A stretch of DNA of 64,000 nucleotides from Peptoniphilus equinus. Its GTDB lineage: Bacteria; Bacillota; Clostridia; Tissierellales; Peptoniphilaceae. A program made the translations under genes and the position numbers. The DNA is taken from the NCBI RefSeq assembly GCF_027921445.1, contig NZ_CP115667.1, forward strand, positions 62,001 through 126,000. The letters are read 5' to 3'. Shown here piece by piece: positions 8,803-17,758 of this stretch; within the stretch, counting starts at the first letter, position 1, and each line of letters begins with the position of its first letter. The notes below the pieces were generated by a model, which saw only the letters and a list, made by a program, of their open reading frames with translations, ran no database searches and was not told the DNA's origin.

Positions 8803-8817
8803 ACCAGCACAGCTGGT
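8803..8817. repeat. Subterminal hairpin of the IS200-type remnant
   Basis: ACCAGC-ACA-GCTGGT is a perfect 6-bp hairpin upstream (in minus orientation) of the transposase remnant. Its position and form suit the end hairpin that TnpA recognises in single-stranded DNA. This is assigned by similarity of layout. Confidence 0.55.
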
Positions 8818-8843
8818 GGTTTTGTTGTGATAAATCGTACAAG

Positions 8844-8872
8844 AAAAAACACCACAAATTTGTGGTGTTTTT
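8844..8872 (-). terminator. Terminator after iadA
   Basis: AACACCACAAATTTGTGGTG is part of a perfect palindrome flanked by A and T runs, just downstream of the iadA stop codon. It could work in both directions. Confidence 0.88.
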
Positions 8873-8880
8873 CCATGATA

Positions 8881-10056
8881 TTAGTTGTTTTCAAATGTGC
8901 CGTGAACCAGAGTGTTGCCGTCACGCACCATGATTTGTCCTCGGGCAATGACAGTGTTCAGATTCAGATCCTTATCCAAGAGAAGCAAATCGGCGTCCCG
9001 ACCGACGTCGATTCGGCCCTTGTTTGCCAGTTTTAAAATGCGGGCGGGATTTTCCGTCACAGCACGCAGCGGTACATCCAGAGGGTGACCGTAGGCCACG
9101 GCACGTTTGACTTCCTCTAAAAGGACAGAGCTTGTGCCGACCCCCAGACCGGTGAGGTTGCCTGCCTCGTCAAAGACCGGAAGACTACCCTGTCCGTCGG
9201 ACGTGAGGGTGTAGCTGTGAGGACTGCATCCGGCTTTTTGTAAGCGGCTCAGGCCTTTATAGAAAGGGACTTCGCCGTAGTCGCGTTCCGCAGCTTCCGG
9301 GTCGGTGTTTCCGGTAAAGTCGATGACACCGCCCAGCTGGGCAAACTCAATGCCGGCTTCAAACAGCTCCGGATTGCGATTGATGTGGGTGGGCACGAAC
9401 TGGGTGATGGGCAGTTCCGTGTCTGTGACAGCACGGATAAGATAGTCTAGGTTGGTCTTGCCATCGCCCATGTGGACGTTGACTATGCCGACTTTGCCCG
9501 AGAGCATACCGCCGACACGAGCATCCGCCACCGCACGAATGAATTCGTCAAAGGTGGGTTGTGAGGAGCGGTGGTCGCTTAGCGCGACTTCTCCGATGCC
9601 GATGACTTTATCAATGAGAATGATGTCCTCCATGATTGAGCCGGTCAGGGTAGTGAGGGGAAGTCGGTAAGATCCGGTGTAGATAAAACAGGTTATCCCT
9701 TCTTCAGTGAGGGCACGGGCTTTGGCCAGAAGACTCTTTAGTGAGCGGGTGATGCCGTCAGTGCCGAGCGTACCGACAACTGTGGTGACGCCGTTTTGGG
9801 TGAAGGTCGTCAATGTGGCTTCCGGAGTCCGCGTTTTAAAGCCGCCTTCGCCGCCACCACCCAAGATGTGGACATGGCTATCGATAAAGCCGGGGGTGAG
9901 CTTGAGTTCGTTGGCGTCGATGACAGTGAGCTCAACGGGTAGCTCTACCTCCAGATTATCGCCGATCGCCGCAATTTTGTCGCCGACAAGAAGCACATCG
10001 TGAATGCCGAGAGGTTCCGGGCCATAGATGTCGGCGCGTTTGATAAGAGTAATCAT
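8881..10056 (-). CDS. iadA: Isoaspartyl dipeptidase (beta-aspartyl peptidase)
   Basis: This 391-aa amidohydrolase cleaves beta-aspartyl dipeptides, the waste from damaged proteins. The order of motifs fits IadA: GFIDSHVHILGGGGEGG with the HxH metal pair, TVVGTLGTDG, SDHRSSQP, NVHMGDGK, PTHINRN and TSDGQGSLP with the catalytic Asp. E. coli IadA uses a carboxylated Lys just before SDHR as bridging ligand. Here the stretch is GIGEVALSDHR with Glu and no Lys. The start is supported by AGGAGACACT. The gene follows the YfcC-type permease by 19 bases, so peptide or amino-acid import and hydrolysis are linked. Confidence 0.92.
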   Translation of the reverse strand: MITLIKRADIYGPEPLGIHDVLLVGDKIAAIGDNLEVELPVELTVIDANELKLTPGFIDSHVHILGGGGEGGFKTRTPEATLTTFTQNGVTTVVGTLGTDGITRSLKSLLAKARALTEEGITCFIYTGSYRLPLTTLTGSIMEDIILIDKVIGIGEVALSDHRSSQPTFDEFIRAVADARVGGMLSGKVGIVNVHMGDGKTNLDYLIRAVTDTELPITQFVPTHINRNPELFEAGIEFAQLGGVIDFTGNTDPEAAERDYGEVPFYKGLSRLQKAGCSPHSYTLTSDGQGSLPVFDEAGNLTGLGVGTSSVLLEEVKRAVAYGHPLDVPLRAVTENPARILKLANKGRIDVGRDADLLLLDKDLNLNTVIARGQIMVRDGNTLVHGTFENN

Positions 10057-10075
10057 AGTGTCTCCTGTGACGTGT

Positions 10076-11782
10076 TTAATTAAAGCCGATAATCACGGCG
10101 AAGACAACAATGACTGTACCCATAAGCAGGAAGAAGCCTTGCATTTTAACTTGGAACTTCGCCCACTTGCTCCAATCCAAGCCGGCCACACCAAGAATCC
10201 CGATCAGACTTGCCGAGACCGGTGAGAAGGCATCGACAAAGCCGGCACCCAGTTGGTAGGCAAGGACGGCGATTTGGCGGTTGACGCCGACAATATCAGA
10301 GAGCGGCGCCATAATCGGCATGGTCAGCGCCGCTTGGCCGGAGTTGGACGTGACGACCATGTTGAAGGCGCTTTGGAAGAAATACATCCCGACGGCGGCG
10401 ACAGATTGGTGTACGCCGTTTAAGAGGTTGCCCACTGTGTAGAGAATGGTGTTTAATGTGGACGGTACGCTGGCGTCAGATCCGCCGAGGGTGAGAAGAA
10501 TGCCTTTTGCCATCCCGACGACCACAGCCGTCCCCGCCAGGTCCGCAGCGCCTTGTTGGAATGCGCCGGCCATGGAGTTGACAGTCATGCCGTTGAGTTT
10601 AAAGATGATACCGGTGATGCCGCAGACAAAACCGATGACAAAGAATTGGGATGCAATTTCAGGAATGTAGTAGGCGTGGACCGTAACCCCCCAGATAATC
10701 CACACCAGACCGAGGAGCACTTCAAAGAGAACCAGTTTGTGACCTAAGGTGAAGGCTTGGACTTCGCCGGAGGTGTTTTGAAGTTGGTCTCTGAAATGTG
10801 CGTCGGTTTCATAGGCTACGGATAACGTTGGATTTTTGCGGATTTTTTCTGCGTAGCGCATCATATAGGCGGCACTGAGTCCGGTAACAATAAACCACAT
10901 CACCAGACGGAAGGTGGCGCCGGAGAGAATCGGCACGCCGGCAATACCTTGAGCCACGGCCACACTGAAAGGACTCATCCACGATGCGGCGTTGCCGACT
11001 TGGGATGCGACAAAGGATACGGTCACGGCGACAATGGAGTCATAGCCTAAGGCAATGACAAAAGGCACCATAATCATAGAAAACGGAATGACTTCTTCCG
11101 ACATACCGAAGGTCGCACCGCCGAGAGAAAAGAGGAAGAAGAGCAGCGGCAGAGCCAACTTTTCCATGCCCTTGGCCTTGTGAATGAAAGCGTAGATGCC
11201 GGCATCTATGGAGCCGGTAGCAAGGATGACCCCGAAAGCGCCGCCGACAACCAGAATCATGGCAACAATCCCGACAGCCGTGCCGTATTTGTCACCGCTG
11301 ACCAGACCTTCAAAGAGGTAGTTTAAGACGCCGAATCCGCCGGTATCGTCCGTACCCCAAAGACCGGCGGTCTTGTGCAGTTTCTCAGACGTATCGTAGA
11401 AGTCGAGACCGTAGCGTGCGTACAGTTCGTCATCGGAAAGGCCCGCTTCATCCAAGATGTCCTGGGTGAGGGTCTCTTCTGTCAGGGCAGCTGAGAGCAG
11501 ATCCCCATCCACTTCCAGCTCCATCATGGCAGCTTCATCCGCCATGAGCGTCGGCAGTTCTGCTTTTAAAAAGTCCGAATTGAGATTGTAGGCATAGCGA
11601 AACGTCGCAGCGTCCAGGACGGTTTTGGTCGTTTCTTCGCCTTGAGCGTTGGTGTAGGTGATGTCCTGCGTGGTGAACTTCCCTGCCGGAATTAGAAAGG
11701 TGAGAAGCCAACACACGATGACAACACAAAAAATAATGGCATAAGTATGCGGTGTACGCATTTTGGTGAAATCTTTTTTCAT
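10076..11782 (-). CDS. YfcC/DcuC-type amino-acid or carboxylate permease
   Basis: This multi-helix permease has about 568 aa and belongs to the YfcC (ion-transporter, DcuC-like) superfamily. An initial helix (FCVVIVCWLLTFLIPAGKF) is followed by an acidic, Leu-rich insert of roughly 90 residues (about 40-130) before the next membrane segments. The insert, probably extracellular, is longer than I would expect from the family. The start was set at the ATG at 11782 because ACGGAGGAAATG precedes it; a longer reading frame to 11812 has no ribosome site. It is co-transcribed with iadA, so the substrate may be an aspartyl peptide or a product amino acid. The stretch 11783-12007 upstream has no gene. 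A TATAAT at 11812-11817 (minus) could be its -10. Confidence 0.85.
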   Translation of the reverse strand: MKKDFTKMRTPHTYAIIFCVVIVCWLLTFLIPAGKFTTQDITYTNAQGEETTKTVLDAATFRYAYNLNSDFLKAELPTLMADEAAMMELEVDGDLLSAALTEETLTQDILDEAGLSDDELYARYGLDFYDTSEKLHKTAGLWGTDDTGGFGVLNYLFEGLVSGDKYGTAVGIVAMILVVGGAFGVILATGSIDAGIYAFIHKAKGMEKLALPLLFFLFSLGGATFGMSEEVIPFSMIMVPFVIALGYDSIVAVTVSFVASQVGNAASWMSPFSVAVAQGIAGVPILSGATFRLVMWFIVTGLSAAYMMRYAEKIRKNPTLSVAYETDAHFRDQLQNTSGEVQAFTLGHKLVLFEVLLGLVWIIWGVTVHAYYIPEIASQFFVIGFVCGITGIIFKLNGMTVNSMAGAFQQGAADLAGTAVVVGMAKGILLTLGGSDASVPSTLNTILYTVGNLLNGVHQSVAAVGMYFFQSAFNMVVTSNSGQAALTMPIMAPLSDIVGVNRQIAVLAYQLGAGFVDAFSPVSASLIGILGVAGLDWSKWAKFQVKMQGFFLLMGTVIVVFAVIIGFN

Positions 11783-12007
11783 ATCATCATTTCCTCCGTT
11801 GGTTTTTTTCAATTATACCACCCACGATTCGCTTGTTGGGAATAGTTTTTTACATCCGGTGAAGTGACCTTAGAATAAAGGCTCGCTCACTTGGGACGAC
11901 GAAGGTACGGTCCTATACAAGCGGCTGTGAGAGACCTTTTGTGATGCTAAGAGATGCTTCGCTGCTCAGGCTCTTTTTTATTAAGACACCTTTTCGATTT
12001 AGGCAAA

Positions 12008-12038
12008 GAAAAACAGTAAACCCTGGTGGATTTACTGT
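12008..12038 (-). terminator. Terminator of the ABC-F gene
   Basis: On the minus strand ACAGTAAATCC pairs with GGGTTTACTGT and is followed by a T run. It lies 39 bases past the stop codon. Confidence 0.85.
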
Positions 12039-12076
12039 TGCAGGCGTTCTATTTTCGCGCGTGATGAGGAGTTTGT

Positions 12077-13555
12077 TTATACCTGAATGATTTTATTGGC
12101 CAGCTCGTCTGCAAATCGCTTGTCGTGTTCCACAAATATCAGCGTGGGCGTTGCGGCTTTGATCATCTCCTCAATCTGGATTCTTGAGATGACATCAATG
12201 TAATTTAGCGGTTCATCCCAAATAAATACATGGGCCGGCTTTGACAAACTGACAGCAAGTAACACTTTCTTTTTCTGGCCGTCGCTGTAATGCTGCATAT
12301 CCATGTCAAACAATGCTTTGGAAAAATCTAATTTACTGAGGATCGTTTTACACAATGTGTCATCTACATTGTGCTGATGAATATACTCATTTAAGCGCCC
12401 TGTTAAATCCGATGCAGCTTGAGGAATATACGATATTTTCAGCCCGCTTGCCAAGTGCAGCTCGCCGGTATAGTCGTGATGTAAACCTAATAAAATTTTA
12501 ATCAGGGTGGATTTTCCGCTCCCGTTACCACCATATATAGCCGCGATATCACCTTGATTTATCTCAAAGCTTAGGTGACTGAATAGCTGCACGTCGCCAT
12601 AGTATGCGGCTACATCGCGGACGGACAGCAGCGGATTTTTGTGATGGGCTAACGGATGGAGCAAGAGACTTTCCTTGGCGTCGATATCTTTTAATAGACG
12701 CTGTTTTTCCTCTATGGCCTTATGTTGGCGATGTTCTAAATTTTTGGACTTCTTCATCATCTTGGCTGACCGGTGACCGATACGCCCCTTGTCCGGTTTT
12801 ACCCCGGACACTTTCATACCATTTTTAGTCGTTTCAATTTTATCGGACCACATTTGACTTTGTCGTGCAGCGTCTTTTAATCGTTTAATATCTTTTTGTA
12901 ATTTCTCATTTTGACCGAGTTCAAACCGGTCTTTGAGGGTTTTGTTGTCATACCATGATGTAAAATTTCCTGATTGAACATCAATAGAGTTTCTGTTCAG
13001 GGCAATCACATGGTTAATGCAGCCGTCTAAAAAATTTCTGTCATGCGATATAAGCAAAAAACCTTTTTTGCTTTTCAGATAGTCACTGACAACTTGTCTG
13101 CCCTCCAGATCTAAATGGTTGGTGGGTTCATCAATCAGCAAAAACCCGTCGTCTTTGGTAAATAACATAGCTAAAAGGATTTTGGTTTGTTCGCCTTTAG
13201 ACAGCGTGTCAAACGCTCGGTAAATCAGATTCTCATCCAGGTGGAGCAAATTCAGTTCTCGACATAATTTCCAGTCTGCTTCATCAGGCAGCAGTTCTTG
13301 ATACAATGCAATCACTAATTGTGACGGGTTTCTTATGTCCGGCGGGAATTTAACAAAGTCAACACTTGAGCTGATTTTGCCTTGATAGACCTCTTGCTTT
13401 AAAAGTAGTTTGAACAGTGTGGATTTACCGATGCCGTTTCTTCCGATCAATCCTGTTTTCCAGTTGGTATCAAAGGAGAAGGATACATTTTCAAATACAG
13501 GTTTCACATAGCCATAGTAGGAGAACGTGAGATTTTCAATTTTAATGAGTGACAT
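12077..13555 (-). CDS. Lsa-like ABC-F ribosome-protection ATPase
   Basis: This cytoplasmic protein (492 aa) has two ABC domains and no membrane segment. Domain 1 has GRNGIGKST, LSKGEQTK and LLIDEPTNHLD; domain 2 has GGNGSGKST, YSDGQKKK and FIWDEPLNYID. Between them is the long basic linker with GRIGHRSAKMMKKSKNLEHR, characteristic of the Lsa branch of ABC-F proteins. Those factors push lincosamides, streptogramin A and pleuromutilins off the ribosome. The start is the ATG at 13555 after CAGGAGG; a GTG two codons upstream is too close to that site. About 235 non-coding bases upstream may hold a regulatory leader, but I see no clear leader peptide or attenuator. A TATAAT lies in the AT-rich stretch near 13595. 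Confidence 0.9.
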   Translation of the reverse strand: MSLIKIENLTFSYYGYVKPVFENVSFSFDTNWKTGLIGRNGIGKSTLFKLLLKQEVYQGKISSSVDFVKFPPDIRNPSQLVIALYQELLPDEADWKLCRELNLLHLDENLIYRAFDTLSKGEQTKILLAMLFTKDDGFLLIDEPTNHLDLEGRQVVSDYLKSKKGFLLISHDRNFLDGCINHVIALNRNSIDVQSGNFTSWYDNKTLKDRFELGQNEKLQKDIKRLKDAARQSQMWSDKIETTKNGMKVSGVKPDKGRIGHRSAKMMKKSKNLEHRQHKAIEEKQRLLKDIDAKESLLLHPLAHHKNPLLSVRDVAAYYGDVQLFSHLSFEINQGDIAAIYGGNGSGKSTLIKILLGLHHDYTGELHLASGLKISYIPQAASDLTGRLNEYIHQHNVDDTLCKTILSKLDFSKALFDMDMQHYSDGQKKKVLLAVSLSKPAHVFIWDEPLNYIDVISRIQIEEMIKAATPTLIFVEHDKRFADELANKIIQV

Positions 13556-13792
13556 AAACACCTCCTGGATTCACGGTTTATTTTATAATTATATTATTTT
13601 GCTCCCAGCTTTCTGTGGACGGAAAAGCTCCAGGTAAAAGTCACGTATCACGCTGGGTATCCTGTGTATTTTCGTCTTTTGGGGGACAAGGTATAGACCG
13701 TGTCGTGGCGCATATCTTTGGTGCATGCAGTGACTCGCTGCCCTCAGCACATCGAGAGATAGGTATGACGATATAGTGGTGACGGGCACGAT

Positions 13793-13828
13793 GAAAAGAC
13801 CGACCTCTTATTCCCATAGGTCGGTCTT
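13793..13828 (-). terminator. Terminator of the walRK-yycHI operon
   Basis: On the minus strand AAGACCGACCT and AGGTCGGTCTT form an 11-bp perfect stem followed by TTTTC, 13 bases after the yycI stop codon. Confidence 0.9.
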
Positions 13829-13840
13829 AGGTCATCTGCC

Positions 13841-14680
13841 TTATCGGGTGGACTGAATGGTTACGGTGTCGCCGTTTTCCAGCTGAAACCGCCAATATGG
13901 TGTGGCACGGCCTTCGCTGGTTTTAGTGATGTCTTCAATGTAGCCTTGCTCTTCCGGGTCGAAGTAGTAGCACGGATCAATGCGCACAATGGCTCCGACC
14001 GGCGGATCATCACTGCCCATGAGTTCCAGCAGCGCTCGCGTTGCGGACTTCAAAGTCACGGCGCTTTGGGACTCGTTTAAGACGTCCAGCCACAGTCGAT
14101 CCATGGCAATCACATGGCCGTCTTGGACGGTTAAGTTAGTGAAGCTGCGTTCTAAGAGAATGCCGTTGTAGACCTTGGCATAGTGCAGTGTAGTGATACC
14201 GTCATTTTCCGAGGTGTAGGTGAGCATCATATCCTGAGTGGTGAAGTTGTGATCCAGTAAAAAGGCCTTGGCAACTGCTTCTGGATCCCCTTCTGATGGT
14301 GTGAGTGTGCCGATGTGTTCGTAGATCACCCGGCGGCGATTGACTAACGAGAGGATGTCATCGCCGTGACTGATTTGTGTAAACGATGAATTCGGTCGGT
14401 CCACCGTCCCTTTGCCGTCAAAGAATTCGGCGTTTAAGGTTTGAGGATTGTAGTTTTGCAGTTCTACTTTCAGGGAAGGCAATTCAATCTCCCGGTGAGG
14501 AATGTCTGCACGGACTTCAATACCCTTGGCCGCAAGGCGCGTGGTGACTTCTTGGATAAAATCGTCGGACAGGGTGGGATCTTTGTCGCGAATGTGGTGC
14601 CATAGCAGTGTGCCGCCGAGGATGAGATTGGTGACGAGCAGGGCAAGTATTAAGATTTTTTTAGCTTGAGACCAATCCAT
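13841..14680 (-). CDS. yycI: WalK accessory regulator YycI
   Basis: This 279-aa protein has a single N-terminal membrane helix (MDWSQAKKILILALLVTNLI, then LGGTLLWHH) and a large extracytoplasmic part. The MDWS-x-AK-x-I opening is the usual YycI start. YycI forms a membrane complex with YycH and the sensor WalK and tunes its activity. It is the last gene of the operon, one base after yycH. No yycJ hydrolase gene follows; a terminator does. Confidence 0.9.
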   Translation of the reverse strand: MDWSQAKKILILALLVTNLILGGTLLWHHIRDKDPTLSDDFIQEVTTRLAAKGIEVRADIPHREIELPSLKVELQNYNPQTLNAEFFDGKGTVDRPNSSFTQISHGDDILSLVNRRRVIYEHIGTLTPSEGDPEAVAKAFLLDHNFTTQDMMLTYTSENDGITTLHYAKVYNGILLERSFTNLTVQDGHVIAMDRLWLDVLNESQSAVTLKSATRALLELMGSDDPPVGAIVRIDPCYYFDPEEQGYIEDITKTSEGRATPYWRFQLENGDTVTIQSTR

Positions 14681-14681
14681 A

Positions 14682-15992
14682 CTATCGCTCCATAATCAGG
14701 CGGCCGCTCAAAGGATTGAAGTAGAGACGGCGGTTGTTGTAGTCAATGTAGATGGCGGGGCGTAAATCCGGATCGCCGCTTAATGTGTCATCCAGATAGC
14801 TGATGCCGACATTGGCGATACTTGTCATAGCTGCGGCGACAGACGGACCGAAGGTTGAGCTGTTGCGGCTTAAAATCGTATCCAGAGAAAGAGGAATGAG
14901 GCTTCGTGAGGTTTCTTTCGGAGCGGGCGCCACCACCCGGTGGTTTTGACGAAAACGACGGATATGGGTGTTATAGACTTCAAGCTCCACGTAGTGGGCA
15001 TCATCTTCCATCATAACGACAGGGATGTTGCGCTCCAGGCGATCGAAGGTAAAGCGATAGCCCTGGTTGCCTTCAAAGGTCACGGGTTCGATGGCAGACA
15101 GGTAGAGACCGCTGTTGGCTACTTTGTCCGCGACAAATTCGAGGGCGGTGGTAAAGGATGTGTGGAGGTTGACTTGAGGGGAAGAAAAGCGGCTGGCGTC
15201 TTCAAATTCAATGGTGCCTCGGTCGTTGATGTAGAGGAATTGATTTTCGTAGACCAGTGTGCGTTGGGTGTCTTCTTCCAAATCCCGAATGTGCTCAATA
15301 TCTTTTTGAAAGAATTGGGTGGAGAGATTCCCGACAAAGGCATCGTCACGCATGAGGCCGCTCATATCTGTCGCATAGGTGATTTCAGGGATGGGGTAGG
15401 TCACGGAGTCGGGCACGTAGAGATTCTTCTTGACCTGGTAGCGTTCGTTAAAATTTTTGTATGTCATGGTGTTTGCGCTAAGTAGATCAGAACTCAGTTT
15501 CGGTGGATTCGCCACAACGTAGTGGGTGCCGGCACTGGTTATAATCATCTGATTCTCTGCGAGGTAGATTTCATCTAAAGCAAAGGGTTCGTTCTGGTGT
15601 GTGCCGAGGAGATTCAACAACGTGCCCATCGGCACTCGTGATGCATAGCGAAAGACCAGAGACGGGTAGTACTGATAGTTCATGTAGGTGTCCCGATCCA
15701 CCGTCTCCAACGATTTGAGATCCACGGTGTCAAGACGCTGTAAAATCTCTGTTTCCAACTGACCGTAGACCATGTCAAAAAAAGGTGTTTTGTAGTGGTG
15801 GTTGCCGATGTTGACAATCATTTGTGACGGACGTATCAAGTTGCGTTCCAGACGTGAGGTATCTACAGCGGCAAGGGTTGAGGTGCTCTTTTGCCGTCCG
15901 GAGTCCATCCACAAGAGGCCGGACTGGACGAGGAGTAGTGCCACCAACAACACCAGTATACTGTCGAGAAACCGTTCTTTATTGTCCTTCAT
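14682..15992 (-). CDS. yycH: WalK accessory regulator YycH
   Basis: This 436-aa protein has one N-terminal membrane helix (DSILVLLVALLLVQSGLLW) and an extracytoplasmic YycH domain rich in beta segments. It works with YycI on the WalK sensor. The gene overlaps the end of walK by 14 bases, with AAGGAG in the walK coding sequence as its ribosome site, so its translation is coupled to walK. Confidence 0.9.
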   Translation of the reverse strand: MKDNKERFLDSILVLLVALLLVQSGLLWMDSGRQKSTSTLAAVDTSRLERNLIRPSQMIVNIGNHHYKTPFFDMVYGQLETEILQRLDTVDLKSLETVDRDTYMNYQYYPSLVFRYASRVPMGTLLNLLGTHQNEPFALDEIYLAENQMIITSAGTHYVVANPPKLSSDLLSANTMTYKNFNERYQVKKNLYVPDSVTYPIPEITYATDMSGLMRDDAFVGNLSTQFFQKDIEHIRDLEEDTQRTLVYENQFLYINDRGTIEFEDASRFSSPQVNLHTSFTTALEFVADKVANSGLYLSAIEPVTFEGNQGYRFTFDRLERNIPVVMMEDDAHYVELEVYNTHIRRFRQNHRVVAPAPKETSRSLIPLSLDTILSRNSSTFGPSVAAAMTSIANVGISYLDDTLSGDPDLRPAIYIDYNNRRLYFNPLSGRLIMER

Positions 15993-17757
15993 TGTGAGGG
16001 CTCCTTAAGGTGAGGTGAACGGTGGTGCCCACCCCCAGCTCCGAATCGATGGTAAGCTTGCCGTGCATCCGATCGGTCATTTCTTTGGCAATGGAAAGGC
16101 CGAGCCCCGTGCCGCCCATGGCACGGCTGCGGCTCTTTTCCACTCGGTAAAAGCGTTCAAAAATACGTCCCAGGTCCTCTTTCGGGATGCCGATGCCGTT
16201 GTCTTGGACGCGCAGTGTGACGCTGTCTGGCACTGCGCTTTCAGCGCAGATATCAATATGACCGTTGGGATCGGTATACTTCACCGCGTTGGAGATGATG
16301 TTGTTTAAAATTCGCTCAAGAGCACTGCGATCCGCAAGGACTGCCGGTGTGTCCTCCGGCAGATGAAGGGTGATGCGGTGGTTTTTCTGTGCAATCATCA
16401 CTTTCAGATTGCTCAGCGTTTCATCGATGACAGAGCGTAGAGATATCGGCGCCAAGGTCATCGCATGGGTTCCGTAGTCAATGTTAGAAAGGGCAAGCAG
16501 ATCGGTCACCAGCTGTCCCATTCGCTGCGCTTCATGGTTGATGGTGGCAATAAAATGCTTCTGAGGCCCCTCAAGCAAATCCGAGTCCAGGAGGGTCTCC
16601 GAATAGGTTTGTACTGTGGTGATGGGAGTTTTCAGCTCGTGAGAAACATTGGCGACAAATTCTTTGCGCAGAGCATCCAAGTTGTGCTCCCGTGTGACGT
16701 CCTGAAAGACCACGATGAGACCCTGAATGGAGCGCTCCCGACGAAACGGACCGTACTTAATCTTGTAATACTTTCCCTTTAACAATAGCTCTTCTTCACC
16801 GACCAGGGTGGTGAAGTCGTTATAGTCCACTTTGTTTAGCGGCAGCGGTGACAAATCCAGCTCTGCGGCGTCTGGTTTTTTCAAAATGCGCTTCGCCGTG
16901 GGATTGACGTGGACGAGGGTACCGTTCCGATCCACCGCCACCAAGCCTTCCTGCATATAAGTAAAGATGGAGTCAAGCTTCCCTCGCTCCAGTTCCATAT
17001 CGGCGATCGTGGCGTTGAGCTTTTCGGTAAGCAGGTTGAACATGGAGCCGAGCTTGCCGATTTCATCATTACTCTTCACATCCACGTGTTGATGAAAATC
17101 GCCGTTGGCCATTTTTCTTGCCTTTTTGGTGACGGCACGAATGGGCGTGGTGATGGAATTGGCAAGAAAATACCCGAGAATCGCCGTGATAAAAACGGCA
17201 ATACCCGTGGCATAGGTCAGGATGACCCGGGCGTTATCCACAACGTTATAGATCGCGGTTAACGATTCGGTCATGTACAGCACACCCATCACCTGTCCGC
17301 CGGGAGCAAAGACCGGCTTGGCAATATGTTTTTCGTGGACGTCTTCGGTGCCGGCGTGCACCGTGCGCTCTTCCTCGTTGCCGGCCAGGGCCTGCAAGAC
17401 CATATCCGGTTCCAGAGCGTCATTGGACAATGCCACCGGGTTGTTGGAATTGCGTGAAGCGGCAATAATCAGAGGATCACCTTTATCTGAGGTGATGGCG
17501 TAGAGCACCTGGGAGGGCATCAGACGCCAACTGACAAAGGTGTCGATAATCTTGTCGTTATTCTCCAGCCAGTTGTCTGTGTTTAAATAGTTCGAGGTGC
17601 TGATAATGGAGTTCATCGTGGCATGCATATTTTCCGTAGCGTTATCCACCTGGACAGATTCCAGACGATTGATAATAAAGGTACCGACAATGGCCATACA
17701 CAGTAACATGAGAATAAGGTAGAGGGTGATGAATCGGTACTTGATACTTGAGAACAT
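15979..17757 (-). CDS. walK: Essential cell-wall sensor histidine kinase WalK
   Basis: This 592-aa kinase has the WalK layout: a membrane helix (about 8-30), an extracellular sensor domain, a second helix (about 178-200), HAMP, PAS (about 260-355), a HisKA domain with FVANVSHELKTP (His373 as phosphoacceptor) and an ATPase domain with NIISNAVKY, DNGIGIP and GGTGLGLSI. It signals to WalR on cell-wall status and controls autolysin genes. It follows walR by one base. The PAS region marks it as WalK rather than a generic EnvZ-type kinase. Confidence 0.95.
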   Translation of the reverse strand: MFSSIKYRFITLYLILMLLCMAIVGTFIINRLESVQVDNATENMHATMNSIISTSNYLNTDNWLENNDKIIDTFVSWRLMPSQVLYAITSDKGDPLIIAASRNSNNPVALSNDALEPDMVLQALAGNEEERTVHAGTEDVHEKHIAKPVFAPGGQVMGVLYMTESLTAIYNVVDNARVILTYATGIAVFITAILGYFLANSITTPIRAVTKKARKMANGDFHQHVDVKSNDEIGKLGSMFNLLTEKLNATIADMELERGKLDSIFTYMQEGLVAVDRNGTLVHVNPTAKRILKKPDAAELDLSPLPLNKVDYNDFTTLVGEEELLLKGKYYKIKYGPFRRERSIQGLIVVFQDVTREHNLDALRKEFVANVSHELKTPITTVQTYSETLLDSDLLEGPQKHFIATINHEAQRMGQLVTDLLALSNIDYGTHAMTLAPISLRSVIDETLSNLKVMIAQKNHRITLHLPEDTPAVLADRSALERILNNIISNAVKYTDPNGHIDICAESAVPDSVTLRVQDNGIGIPKEDLGRIFERFYRVEKSRSRAMGGTGLGLSIAKEMTDRMHGKLTIDSELGVGTTVHLTLRSPHNEGQ

Positions 17758-17758
17758 A

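Noticed and set aside
8381-8830. An active IS200 element
   Set aside because: Internal stop, frameshift, Pro in the HUH motif and missing Tyr region make it inactive.
11783-12007. T-box or riboswitch before the YfcC-type permease gene
   Set aside because: A GGGTGGTATA stretch resembles a T-box core slightly, but the full T-box sequence and stem structure are not present.
13589-13789. 66-codon leader ORF upstream of the ABC-F gene
   Set aside because: It starts with GTG without a ribosome site and no attenuator is clear, so I do not claim regulation of the ABC-F gene by it.
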